From Calocera cornea HHB12733 (Eukaryota > Basidiomycota > Dacrymycetes > Dacrymycetales > Dacrymycetaceae): 64,000 nucleotides of DNA. Below the pieces are notes generated by a model. It had not been told where the DNA came from and ran no database searches. It saw only the letters and a program-made list of their open reading frames with translations. The stretch covers positions 109,349 to 173,348 of the forward strand of contig KV423940.1 of assembly GCA_001632435.1 (NCBI GenBank), read 5' to 3'. Made by a program: the position numbers and the translations under genes. Below are positions 22,119 to 33,643 of the stretch, piece after piece. Each line of letters begins with the position of its first letter. Positions within the stretch are counted from its first letter, which is position 1.

Positions 22119-25112
22119 ATGGCAAGGCGAAAGCAAAAGTTCCTGTCAGACGATGACTCGTCTGAGAACTCCGGTGCTGAGGAGGAGGGCGACGACTTTG
22201 ACCCCAATGAGAACCCGGACGAACGCGCCGAACGCGAGCTGTTCAGCAATCCCTATGGTCGCAACAAGAAGCGAAAGCGAAGGGATATGGATGATGAAGA
22301 TGATGAAGACGAAGGCTTTGGAGGCCGCCCAAAGCCTGCCAGGAAGCGAACAGACTGGACAAAGGCGCCCAGTTTCGTCAGCGGTGGGCCTAAGAAGCTT
22401 GAGGACAAGCTGGTCGAGGACGGCGGCTCCAGTGACGACGCTGGCGAGGAGGAAAACCTTGCACCAGAGGGTATAGAGGACCTTGATGCTGAAGCCGAAG
22501 CGATTGAAGACGAAGGTAATGAAGACGAAGACGAAGAAATGGAAGTCTCAGAGGACGATGCACCGGCTCCAGAACCTCGAATACGTGAAGCTAGCGAAGA
22601 GCCCAAACCGCCGCGGTCTGGCTTTGGCGCAGCCCGCTCGATGATGTCTGCATTCTCCTCTGGTGGTGATCCGCGGGCAGCGCTGTCCCCTGCTGTTGAG
22701 GTAGCCACACCTAGAGGTGGCATCGGCTCTCGAGGAGGTATTGGCGCCGGTCGAGGCGGCAGTGGCTCCACCACAGCAACGGCGCCGTTGCCCTCGTCGT
22801 TCGGCTCGTCCTCTACACCCCAAGAACGACCGAGGCAATCCTTCGTTCGCTCTGCCACTCCCACCACACCGGCTCCAGCGAACTTAACACCCGCGGAGAA
22901 ACGCCATTTCGACTCCCTCCAGAATACATTCGGAGCCAAGCTCATGGCTAAGATGGGTTGGCAAGCTGGCCAAGGTCTGGGTGCAGAGGGAAAGGGTATC
23001 GTCAATCCCATCGAGACGAAGCTACGACCAATGAAAGCTGGTATTGCCTTTCGCGGGTTCAAGGAGAGGACCGATCAGAGCAAGGCTGAAGCGAAGCGAC
23101 GAGGCGAAACGGTTTCAGATGATGAGGATGAGAAACCGAAGAAGGGAAGGAAGGGCAGGGCTGGTGATCGGAGCGAGATGTGGAAGAAGCCTGCGAAGAA
23201 GGCGAAGGTCAAGGTCGAGCACAAGACATACGAGGAGCTCATCAGAGAAGCTGGTGGGGAAGCTGCCGCTGCTGTCCCCGGAGTGGGCGTTATCATCGAT
23301 GCGACTGGCCCGGAGATGCGCGAAGTCTCTTCGATGTCCGAAGCCACTGCGTCGTGGGCACCTACAGCTGACCCGACCCGACTGCCCGAGGTACGACACA
23401 ATCTGCGGGTGATTGTCGATATGGCCAAGGGAGAGCTGGATGGCCTTGCTCGCGAAGGCAAAGCATTGGATGAGCGAGGCAAGTATCTTGCAACAGAAGG
23501 CAAACGGCTGGGCTCTGTCATACGACAAGAGGCTGAATGTGCGTTCATTTCTTCTGTGCCCCTCGATTTTGAAAGCTCATATGACATTGTAACAGTGATT
23601 GCCCGGCTACAGAGGATCAGGATCGTCGTTGATCAGATAGCGGAGGACGCGAGGGAGATCGCGAGCACCTACGAACCGAGTCTGGATCCATTCGAGAAGT
23701 CGTTCGAAACTCTTCTCAACGAGTTCTCTGCCGATTACGAGAAATTCGGGCTCGACGAAATCATCGTTGGAGCCATGACCCCCGTCGTGAAGCGGATGGT
23801 CGCGAACTGGGATCCTTTGGCAGACCCCGAAACCCTCAGCCAGCCGTTACAGCGATGGAAGAGCGCATTCCGACTTCGACCAGCTCGTCCGCCAGATACG
23901 CAGGTCCAGCTCCATGATCGATTCTCAAGGAAACCTAGCCAGGTAGAGGAGAAGGCATCAGTCATGACGGCGTACGAGAGCCTCATATGGAATGTTTGGC
24001 TTCCAAGAGTGCGATCCAGCATCAATAACTCTTGGAATCCTGCCGACCCTGACCCTGCCATCCTCCTCTACAAGACTTGGGCACCGCTCTTACCGGACTT
24101 CATACAAGCCAACATCCTTGATCAGCTTGTCCTCCCAAAATTGTCGAAGGCCGTTGCCGACTGGAACTGGCGCAAATCAGTTCCGTTGCATTCTATGGTG
24201 TTTCCATGGTTGGAGCATCTTGGCTTGAGGTCAGAGCAACTTCTGGACGATTGCAGACGAAAGATCAAGGCGGTTCTGAAGGCGTGGAGCGTTGAGGATG
24301 GGATGTGGACCCAAATCAACGCCTGGCGGGATATTTTCCCCAAGTCCGAATGGGACAACATGCTGCTGAAGCTCATCGTGCCCAAGCTTGGCGCAACGCT
24401 CCGGGAAGCCTTCAAGGTCAACCCGAGAGATCAGAAGATGGAGCCTCTGGACAGTGTTTTGGCGTGGAGGGACGTGCTCAGGTCAGCCGTCATGGGTCAA
24501 TTACTGGAGAAGGAGTTCTTCCCGAAGTGGCTCAACACGTTGCACTTCTGGCTTGTGCAGCCTAAAACCAGCTTTGAGGACGTAGCACAATGGTACGTGC
24601 CTTCGTCATGAAGCACCGATAATTTTCTGACTCGTGACTGCAGGTACTCATTTTGGAAGGGATACATGCCGGCAAGTATCAACAAGCTTGAGCCGGTCGA
24701 ACAGGGCTTCAACCGTGGGCTGCACCTAATGAACATGGCCATGGAGCTGGGTGCGAATGCGCCACAGCAGTTGCCCAAGCCAGAGACCCTTCTGCCGAAG
24801 AAAGCTGCTCCGTCCGGTCGGGTGCACAACGGCTTACCGAAGGCTGCCCAACCGGCTGCTGAGGTCACCTTCCGATCGATCGTCGAAGACTTCGTTGCCA
24901 CGCACAACCTTCTCTTCTTCCCGACTGGCCAAGCTCACGAGAAGTCACGTATGCCCTTGTATCACGTTTCCCCGAGCGTCGATGGGAAAGGCGGTGTTAC
25001 AGTGTACCTCTTGGATGATGCGGTCTGGATGCAGGATGGCGTGGATTGGAAGGCGGTGAGCCTGGAGGAGATGGTGCTACGCGCCAATCGTGTAGGCGCT
25101 CGGCAACGATAG
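22119..25112 (+). CDS. G-patch splicing factor TFIP11/Spp382 (Ntr1)-like
   Basis: A spliceosome-disassembly factor of 961 residues; in yeast Spp382/Ntr1 activates the helicase Prp43 to release the intron lariat. Exons are 22119-23538, 23596-24592 and 24644-25112. The first intron is 57 nt and stop-free, so it could be misread as coding, but it has GTGCGT and ACAG ends and splices to EAELIARLQ. The N-terminus is acidic with the TIP_N-type segment RKRTDWTKAPSFVSGG. A G-patch lies near residue 270 (LMAKMGWQAGQGLGAEGKG). The C-terminal 500 residues form the GCFC region (YESLIWNVWLPRVRSSI, LIVPKLGATLREAF). It shares its promoter with RPS4. Confidence 0.93.
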
Positions 25113-25296
25113 GCTGGAGTGCCATGATATATTGTTGTAGAACAGGGTGTAGATGACAAACACAGACTCCTGTGTTACTCTCGCCAGTTGGATAGCCATT
25201 CAGGAGCCCATTCTTCAACCTTCCCCATCGGACGTGCAGTTCCATGTGTGGAATCAATTGTTACCATCTCATACACCCGCATATCGCTCGAATATC

Positions 25297-26713
25297 TTAA
25301 TCGCCCCTGCCCAGCTTGTCTAGTGCCCGAATACCCTGCTCCTCCCATTCCTCCTTGGTAATCCAGAACTCTTCCCGCTGCTTCATGATGTCCGCCAGAA
25401 CCGCTCCGCCGAGGAAGACCATGTGCTTTCGCCGGGGAGGATCCTCGATGCGGATCTTGAATTTCTGCAGAAATGTCAGGCAAGATGCGTGAAAAAGTAA
25501 AGTGGTTGGGACGAACGTTTAGACGCTCAGGGTTGCCACCGAGAACGCGAGTCAGGTACAGCTGCTTCATTTCCTTCTCGAGACGCGAGGGCAAGCCAGG
25601 ATACATAGACGAACCGCCAGAGAGAACGATGTGCTTGTACAGTTCCTGGCGAACATCGAGTGCCGCAGATTGGATCGTCAGGAAGAGGAGCTCTGCCATG
25701 CCAGGCTGTTCGATGTCCACCAGAGACGGCTGGAACATGCACTCGGGAGCTTCGAATCGCTCGGAGCCAACCTTGATCGTCCGACCGTCGGGCAGCTAGT
25801 CACAGCGTCAGCCATGAACATGCAAACAATAGAGATACAACGCACGGTATAGTTCTCTACGAGCACGGTCGTCTCCTCGGCCAACTTATTATCGAGGTCC
25901 AAGTCATAGCTGACATAGCACAGCTTCTCTTTTATCTGCTGCACCGTCTCGAAATCCGCAGTTCGGTTGAAGGCGTAGCCGCGCATGAGCAGCAGCTTGA
26001 TGAGGTAGCGAGTAACATCGCGACCGGCGATGTCGAGTCGCTTTGTGATATGAGAGAGAGCAAAGCCCTCGTATACGGGGACGATATGGGTGACACCGTC
26101 ACCGGAGTCAACGACAACGCCGGTTGTGAGACCTACAAAACGTCAGCAATTGTCGTTAAGTACGCCATAGTAACTAACCTTGCGCATACAGGGTCAAGAC
26201 AGCCTGGATGGCCACATATACGCCCTGGAACCCGTACTCCTCGAACATAACCTGGCACATCCTTTGTCGGTTGACCTTGGGGTTCATCGGCGGCTCGGTG
26301 AGCAAGATCTTGCGCCCTCTCGGGTCAACATGCATGACCTCGTCGAAGGTGTAGTCCCAGAGGATCTTCATGTCCTCCCAGTTGCGGATGATGCCGTGCT
26401 CCATGGGGTGCGAGATCTGCAGGTAGTTACGGTTCTGCGCCGCCTCGTCACCGACCATGATGTCCTTGATGATGGCTCCGCTCGCCCGCTCTTCCGCACG
26501 GAGGATGGGCCGGCCAATTATGGAAGGAAATACTGCATGTACATTAGCAGAGCAGAAATTACATAGATATATGCGCACCATGTTCGGGGAAGTTCGAGCC
26601 TGCGTAGCCGATCTTGACATACTGGTCTCGATGTCAATGTCTGTCTCGCAATCCATTGTAGAACGACGTACCCCCGTTCCATTGTCGACGACCAAAGGCG
26701 GGAGGATATCCAT
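25297..26713 (-). CDS. ARP2: Actin-related protein 2 of the Arp2/3 complex
   Basis: A core subunit of the Arp2/3 complex that nucleates branched actin for endocytic patches. It is about 390 residues, the family norm. The sequence opens [14 protein letters not shown] (actin-fold phosphate loop 1). After introns come the Arp2 signature [14 protein letters not shown], the second phosphate loop [15 protein letters not shown], the adenosine-loop segment [21 protein letters not shown], and the end [16 protein letters not shown] before TAA at 25297. Several introns of about 50 nt interrupt it, two of them very near the 5' end. The product is highly conserved and looks intact. It is convergent with the TFIP11-like gene and divergent from the NAD(P)H-hydrate dehydratase gene. 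Confidence 0.97.
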
Positions 26714-27014
26714 TTTGTTACTTTGTTCGGCACAGATTGCCCAGGTCGTCTTCAAGCAGAGTTATGTGAGCCACGAACGACGCGCACGAGGTGTAGGCAA
26801 TGTGAGGCGCAGCACGTGCAGTTAAGGCAAGGAGAAGGCGACCTGTGCGGGAACGCTCAGGCGCGCGCTTCCGATTGCTTCCGCGCCGCGAGCCTGCTAC
26901 ATGGACGTCATGGCCGTGGTCTCCACTGGAATCTCTCATAATGGAGAGCTGGGTCGCTCTGTTCAGCTATTCCCTCTAACGTCGCTATAGTCAATACACG
27001 TACTCTATACGAAC
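26714..27014. promoter_or_regulatory. Bidirectional promoter between ARP2 and NAXD-like gene
   Basis: 301 bp lie between opposite start codons. It must serve both genes. No specific element was recognised. Confidence 0.5.
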
Positions 27015-28247
27015 ATGGCTGCATCTTCAACAAGGATTCTGGAGCAGGTCAGGGCCATCATCCCGCCCTTGACCAGTAAGCTGCATAAGGGCCAAGCCGG
27101 TGAATAATACACGCCGTCAATACGGAACATAGGCTGAAAAATCGCAGGCCGTGTTGGTGTTGTTGGCGGTTCAGCTGAGTACGTTGAAGTGGATTTGAAA
27201 AGAAAAGTTGCTCATCTCTCTTTGAAGCTATACCGGTGCACCGTACTTCTCATCAATGTCAGCAATGCTCCTTGTGCGTCAGTCGTGAGCCCCGGAGATC
27301 TGTCTCTTATGGAGTTCCCAACAGGGTGCGGACCTTGCCCACGTTATCTGCGAGCCTACAGCAGGCAACGTCATCAAGACCTACTCGCCCGACCTGATCG
27401 TACACCGCATACTGGACGAATCCCAATCCGTCGACAAAGTCGAGCCCATCTTCAACGACATTGTCTCCCGGCTGCATGTCCTCGTCATAGGCCCGGGCAT
27501 GGGGCGATCGGAGGCGAACCAGGCGTTTGGACGAATGGCCCTCCGGGTTGCACGACAGAAAGGGATGTATGTGGTACTGGATGCCGATGGGCTGTGGATG
27601 GTGCAGCTGGACCCGGAGGTTGTCAAGGGGTACAAGAAGGCCGTCCTGACCCCGAATGTCATGGAGTTTAAGAGGCTATGTGACAAACTCGTGAGTCCAC
27701 CCAGGGGGAATACAGACGCAGAAGCTAACGCCGCGCAGGGCATCGACCAGAACGAAGGAGACCCCAAGCAGCTTTGTGCGAAGGTCTCGAACGCTCTCGG
27801 TCGAGTGACGGTACTGCAGAAAGGGCCAGAGGACATCATCTCGAACGGCGTCGAATCATGGACTGTCGGCGAGGAGGGTGGGCTGAAGCGCTGTGGTGGG
27901 CAGGGAGACATACTTTCTGGGTGTATGGGTACATTCCTTGCTTGGGGCAAGAACTATGAGGATGGCCAATACACGTACGTCACCCACCTTCTCCGTGTAC
28001 TGACACAGCTCTGATTCAACGCTCCTAGTGAGAGAGAGCCGGATGTCGACACCCCACACGTTTCCATTCTTGCTGCATATGGCGCAGCAACTGTCACGCG
28101 CACCGCCAGCCGCTTCGCTTTTGCGCGAAAGAGGCGCGCGATGCAGGCTAGTGATTTGCTCGACCACGTCGGAGACAGCTACGAGTACCACTTTGGTGAA
28201 GGCAAGGGCATCTTGGCGGAGGTGAAGAAGCGGACGGGTCTGTTGTG
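27015..28247 (+). CDS. ATP-dependent (S)-NAD(P)H-hydrate dehydratase
   Basis: A metabolite-repair enzyme that uses ATP to dehydrate damaged NADHX/NADPHX back to NADH/NADPH. It has about 330-340 residues after removal of several short introns. Visible family marks in order: MAASSTRILEQVRAIIPPL at the start, RVGVVGGSAE (first glycine-rich loop), GADLAHVICEP, HVLVIGPGMGRS, VVLDADGLWMV, AVLTPNVMEFKRL, and the ATP/active-site region RCGGQGDILSGCMGTFLAW. The C-terminus is GKGILAEVKKRTGLL. Small early exons make the first 80 codons less certain than the rest. The yeast and human homologues are YKL151C and NAXD. Confidence 0.92.
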
Positions 28248-28406
28248 AGTCACAAAGCCAACATTTAGGGCGGAAGCGTAGTGTTTTGATAGAAATGAAC
28301 TCAATGTCATCAATCAATGGACTCGATTGTACAACTGACATTATAAGAACCTACACAGAATTGAAGTACAGGAGGCCGAAAAATATTGTCCGCATCATCT
28401 ACTGGC

Positions 28407-28826
28407 CTACTTGGCGCTCATGTTGTACTGTTTGGTGTCAAGAATCTTCTTTCCACATATGGAGCATGCTCCCTTCTTGAAAGCGCAGCCTGCAGAGCCA
28501 GTCAGCGCATCTTCCAAGTCGTGTGACTCAACCAACGCACCATGACAATACTTCGCCCCATTCTGCGTGACTGTGCTCTTGCAGTCCCTGCACTTCCCTC
28601 CATACGGTGTGTACCTAGTACCGGCTAGGGATCCTTTGGACTTCAAAGCGCTCGGCCCGACGCCGGAGGAGAGTAGCTTGTTCTCTCCGACCTTGCGACC
28701 TTGCGAGGTGGATGGAGAGAACGGGTCAGAGGTGGCGAGCTTCGAGACTTTCTGTAAGCATCCTGTCAGTGATGTTCATCATGTGGTATACAGAGGGCGT
28801 ACCTTCTCACACTTTGCGCAAACCAT
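28407..28826 (-). CDS. CRIPT-family cysteine-rich protein
   Basis: A small zinc-binding protein of about 100 residues, homologous to CRIPT (cysteine-rich PDZ-binding protein), now known as a minor-spliceosome-associated factor in some eukaryotes. The spliced protein begins MVCAKCEKKVSKLATSDPF. It carries four CxxC pairs: CAKC, CRDC (in YGGKCRDCKSTV), a C around the YCHG/GCAF junction, and CSICGKKILDTKQY near the end. The three exons join in phase; the last intron removes a stretch that would otherwise break the YCH-GCAFKKG signature. It is intact and of normal length. It is convergent with the NAD(P)H-hydrate dehydratase gene and divergent from phosphoglucomutase. Confidence 0.92.
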
Positions 28827-29170
28827 GGACTGAGGTGGAAGGAGATGAGTGTGGATAGACTGTCAGGTATCGCGCGCTTACACAAGACCGCTGGAGCTCC
28901 GGTGGCGCGCGCTTGAGGCCGACCCTCCCGGAGCAGCGGAGCAACTTCGCTTCCTGCCCTTCGGAGTCCCGCGGCTGCACGTGCGAGGATGCAGGATGAG
29001 GTCATGCGTGGGTGGACCCTTTCCGTGCGGTCGCTCCGTCTCCGCCCTCGCGCCTATCCGTTCCGTTGCCCCACTTGCTTTTGGTTGCAGCCAGCATTCC
29101 TGCTCGCATACAGCCATCCCCTGTCTTCATCCCTCTCCCATTTTTACCTCACGAGCATATCACGAACAAC
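28827..29170. promoter_or_regulatory. Bidirectional promoter between CRIPT and phosphoglucomutase
   Basis: 344 bp lie between opposite start codons. CT-rich sequence precedes the phosphoglucomutase start, as is common for highly expressed fungal genes. No TATA box is obvious. Confidence 0.5.
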
Positions 29171-31120
29171 ATGTCGATCACGGAGCACCAGACGACCCCG
29201 TTTACCGACCAGAAGCCGGGTACTTCTGGGCTGAGGAAACGGTGAGCCGCAGCAACGTGTATGCAGGGGGACGAACAACGTGCTGATAGGGTGCATATAG
29301 GGTCAAGGTCTTCCAGGGAGAGGTCTGTCATTCCTGATGCCTAGCATAGGTCAAAACTGACCCAACCTGACAGCACTACACCGAGAACTTCGTCCAGGCG
29401 ATCCTGGATGCTATGCCCAATGGCGGCAAGGGCAGCACTCTCGTCATCGGCGGTGATGGCCGGTACTGGGCCCGCGAAACAGTCCAAATCATCTTCAAGA
29501 TCGGCGCTGCTGTCGGCGTGAAGAAGTTCATCGTCGGCCAGGACTCGATCCTCTCCACCCCCGCCGCCTCCAACATCATCAGGAAGTACAAGACCGACGG
29601 TGGTATCCTCCTCACTGCCTCTCACAACCCTGGTGGACCCAACGCCGACTTCGGTATCAAGTTCAACACCTCTAATGGTGGCCCCGCCCCCGAAAACGTT
29701 ACGAACAAGATCTTCGAGATCACCAAGACGCTCAAGAGCTACAAGACGCTCGATGCTGGGACTGTGCGTCTAGCATAATATACACTCGCACCTTTCATTC
29801 TGACTCCGATTCTCAGTTGGACATCACCAAGATTGGGTCATTTAAGTATGGCCCTGTTGATGTCGAGATCATCGACTCTGTGAAGGACTATGTCGAGATC
29901 ATGGAGAGCCTCTTCGACTTCCCCCTCATCTCCAAGTTCGTCTCCTCCACGCCCGAGTTCACCATTCTCTTCGACGGTCTCCACGGTGTCACTGGTCCCT
30001 ATGGCCGTGCCATCTTCGTCGACACCCTCAAGCTTCCCGAGAGTGTGCTGCAGAACTGCATTCCTCTGCAGGATTTCGGTGGAGGACACCCCGACCCCAA
30101 TTTGACCTACGCCCACGATCTCGTGGCGGCTGTCGAGAAGAACCAGATCGTGTTTGGTGCTGCATCCGATGGGGATGGTGACCGGAACATGATTTACGGC
30201 GCAGGCGCCTTCGTTACTCCCTCCGACAGCGTTGCGGTCATTGCCGATTGGGCCGATTCCATCCCTTACTTCAAGAAGGGCGGTGTGCATGGTGTCGCTC
30301 GCTCGATGCCCACAAGTAAGGCCATCGATGCCGTCGGGAAGGCTCACGGCTGGGAATTCTTCGAGGTGCCCACTGGCTGGAAGTTCTTCGGCAACCTGAT
30401 GGACGCTGGTCGTTTGTCCATCTGCGGTGAGGAGTCTTTCGGTACCGGCTCTGACCACGTTCGCGAGAAGGACGGTGTCTGGGCAATCGTTGCGTGGCTC
30501 AATATCCTTGCTGCTGCCAACCAGGGCCAGAGCAAGCTGGTGACGATCAAGGAGATCCTCCAGGGTCACTACAAGAAGTACGGCCGCAACTTCTTCAGCC
30601 GGTACGCCTTACCCATATCACCAACAGCTAAGTATGATGTTGACAGTTTTAAGGTACGACTACGAGGAGGTGCCATCTGAAGGCGCGAACGCCCTCATCG
30701 CCAACCTCGACAAGCTCTTTGCCTCCTCCGACTTCAAAGGTTCCAAGTACACTGCCTCCAGCTCGAGCGCCACCTTCGAGGTGTCCGACGTATACAACTT
30801 CACCTACACCGATCCTATCGACGGCTCCGTGTCGAAGAACCAGGGCCACGTCATCACCTTCTCCGATGGCTCGCGCGTGGTGTTCCGTCTGTCCGGCACT
30901 GGCAGCCACGGCGCCACCGTGCGCATGTACATCGAGAAGTACTCGAAGAACGAGAGCGAGTACGGTAACTCGGCTGCAGACGGCCTCAAGCCGCTCATCG
31001 AGGTCGCGCTGGAGATCACACAGCTGAAGAAGTACCTGGGCAGGGACGAGCCCACCGTCATCACCGTGAGTCCCTTGCTCACTTTACAGACAATCACCAT
31101 ACTGATGGATTCCGCAGTAA
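29171..31120 (+). CDS. Phosphoglucomutase
   Basis: Converts glucose-1-phosphate and glucose-6-phosphate, linking glycogen, trehalose and wall-glucan synthesis with glycolysis; cytosolic. Six exons (29171-29241, 29301-29322, 29374-29763, 29817-30601, 30654-31065, 31118-31120) give 560 residues, the standard length. Key sites: the phosphoserine loop TASHNPGGPNADFG, the metal-binding loop SDGDGDRNMIYG, the sugar-specificity loop CGEESFGTGSDHVREKDG, and the phosphate-binding loop RLSGTGSHGATVRMY. The second exon is only 22 nt. The last exon appears to be just the stop codon, since GTGAGT follows ATCACC directly and CAG precedes TAA. Without that splice the protein would gain an unrelated tail. 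Confidence 0.97.
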
Positions 31121-31830
31121 TTGGTCTTGGAACTGCACCTGGAAGGCATCGAAGAATAGGGTTTACAAGCAATGTACAAAAGGTAGCTCAACGATGCCCA
31201 AATAAATGAAGTGTTTCTGGATGTGTCATCGGCGTCCTTTATGTAGTGGTTGGCGGAAGCAAGAGAGAGGCGTGTCTCAGGTTCGCGTCGCGTCGCGTCG
31301 CCTCGACTCGCTCTTGGATCGCCTCCTGTTCTTCCTTCTCCTGCGTTACGCACGCACATCCTGGCAGATACAATTGGTCCATCCGTACAATCTTAATCCT
31401 CTTGATGTCCTGAAGATGACTGGTGCCACTTGATCGATATGGGTCTCTAAGTCGACGTCGTTGGTGCTTCATGCGAACGTGCATTTAGGGCTCCCTCCTG
31501 AGGGCGAGCCGCTCTATCTGACCAGTCTTACAACGAGGCGTTTTCACGTGTTACCCTTCAACCGCCTTGGCCGTGCCTGGTATAATTAGCACCTGTGGTA
31601 GCTGGTGCCTTGCCCTACGTGATTAGGAGCGAGGGCTTGGTGGCTGGTATGCAGTGTTTATGGAACAACGTATATATGCCATCCGACGGGCGGGCCGCTT
31701 CCCTCGGCCCTGCTGGCCAAGCGGGCGGCAAACGACTCATAATGGCGCTTCGTTGCGTTTTTGCGATCCTTGCGCTGCTTGCAGGCCCCCCTCTATCTAT
31801 ACCCACCCTATCATTTCCCGCATCACAAGT
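31121..31830. promoter_or_regulatory. Intergenic region upstream of the chitinase gene
   Basis: 710 bp of 3' sequence of phosphoglucomutase and upstream sequence of the GH18 gene. A small GTCGC-repeat tract lies near 31285-31300. TATAATTA-like and TATATATGCC words near 31578 and 31670 could be core promoter elements of the chitinase. No gene is seen. Confidence 0.4.
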
Positions 31831-33483
31831 ATGGCAGGCTCCAACTTTGCACACTCTTTCATCACTGCTGTTGCTGTTCTGGCGCTGGTCGTCGGAACTG
31901 TTGATGCTACGGAAATCATGCACCGACCGTCTAATTATTTGGGAAACGTCAAGTACATGCCACATGGAACCACGACGGGTAGAATGCGAAGGCAGGTTAC
32001 CAGGAGCTGCATCGGAAAGAGGGCCGGTGGATATGTGAACGGTGTGTCATCAAGCCCCTTCATAATGTCATTGCTTAATACCACCCATAGCCGCGTACTA
32101 CGGCAACTGGGACATCTATGGACGAGCATTCAGTGCGTTGTTCCCCCGCTTTTGTAGTATACATGTCTGATTGAACCTCGCAGTGCCAATGGATGTGCCT
32201 GCATCGGAGCTCACCCATCTCCTCTACGGGTTCGCTGATGTCAGCCCAAGTACGGGAGAAGTCATCCTCAGCGACACGTATGCGGATCAACAGAAACATT
32301 GTACGCGATGACAGACGGTCGTCAAATACCGCTTACTGATATTCTCCAGATGCAAACGATTCCTGGAATGACGTCGGGAACAACCTCTATGGTAACTTCA
32401 AGCAGTTCTACCTCATGAAGAAGCAGAATCGCAACTTCAAGGTCATGCTGTCGATCGGAGGTGAGGACAATTTTGGGTACCAAAGTCCAGCGCTGATCGT
32501 TACTTCAGGATGGACGTATTCGCAGGCTGGGCACTTTGATCCTGTGGTCGTGTCCTCTTCACTCCGTTCCAAGTTCGTATCGAGCAGCATCGCGCTGCTC
32601 GAGGATAACGGCCTGGATGGAATGTAAGCATCTGTTCTATGTAGGTAGACAGCTCATGCTCAGCCACTTGCTAGCGATATCGACTACGAATACCCCAATA
32701 CCGACGCAAAGGCCACCGGATTTACCGCTCTCCTTGCCGAACTTCGTGCTGCCCTTGATGCTCACCAAGCCTCAAAGGGTGACAAGGTGCCTTACCTGCT
32801 GAGTGCTGCTGTCTCGGCTGGGCCCGAGAATTATGCGAGTCTACAAGTGTCGCAGATGGATCCATCGCTTGACTTCTGGAACTTGATGGCGCGTCCTTCA
32901 TTCCATTTGCGAATAGTACTCTAATATGTCATGGCAGTCTTATGACTACGCCGGTCCGTGGAGTAGTGAGAGCGGAAATGATGCCAATCTCTACGGAGGC
33001 GACATCAACACTGACAGCGCAGTAAAGTGGTATCTTTCCCAAGGCGCGACCTCCACCAAGTTGAACATGGGCATTCCCATCTATGGTCGCTCGTTCGAAA
33101 ATACCAATGGCCTCAACCAGCCTTATAACGGTATTGGCCAGGGTACTTGGGAGGCCGGTGTTTGGGACTACAGAGCCCTTCCTCTGCCAGGCGCTCAAGT
33201 TGTGGAGGACCTGTCGACCGTGTCGTCGTACTCATACGACCCGAAGACGAAGGAGCTCATCAGCTATGACACACCCACCATCGTTCAGGCGAAGGCGAAG
33301 TACATCATTCAACACAATCTTGCTGGTGCAATGTTCTGGGAAGTCTCAGCAGATGCCACCGGGCCGAAGTCTCTGATCGGGGCAACTGCGGGTGTGTTCG
33401 GGAAGCTCGATCAGATGCAGAACCACCTCGACTATCCGGGCAGTCAATTTGCCAACATGGCGGCTGGGATGCCAAACAATTGA
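31831..33483 (+). CDS. GH18 endochitinase, secreted
   Basis: A family 18 chitinase of about 450 residues expected to hydrolyse chitin in the fungal wall or in prey and debris. A signal peptide is evident ([21 protein letters not shown]). Short introns break it into about seven exons. Spliced marks in order: [38 protein letters not shown], the catalytic [13 protein letters not shown] (the DxxDxDxE motif is complete, with Glu as acid), [23 protein letters not shown] and the final [11 protein letters not shown]. The protein stops shortly after the barrel, with no carbohydrate-binding module. It looks functional. The closest class is the bacterial-type (subgroup A/class V) fungal chitinases. Confidence 0.94.
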
Positions 33484-33643
33484 GTAGAATTATCCTTTGT
33501 ACTTGTCCGGTACTATCTATCATATCAATGGGATTTAGGGCAGAATCATGTGAATTGTGCTGCATAATGACAATGTGTATCATTTCGTAAACAGCGCTAC
33601 TCAGGTAGCCCCCCCCTTCATACAAGCGATTGATGAACGGGCA

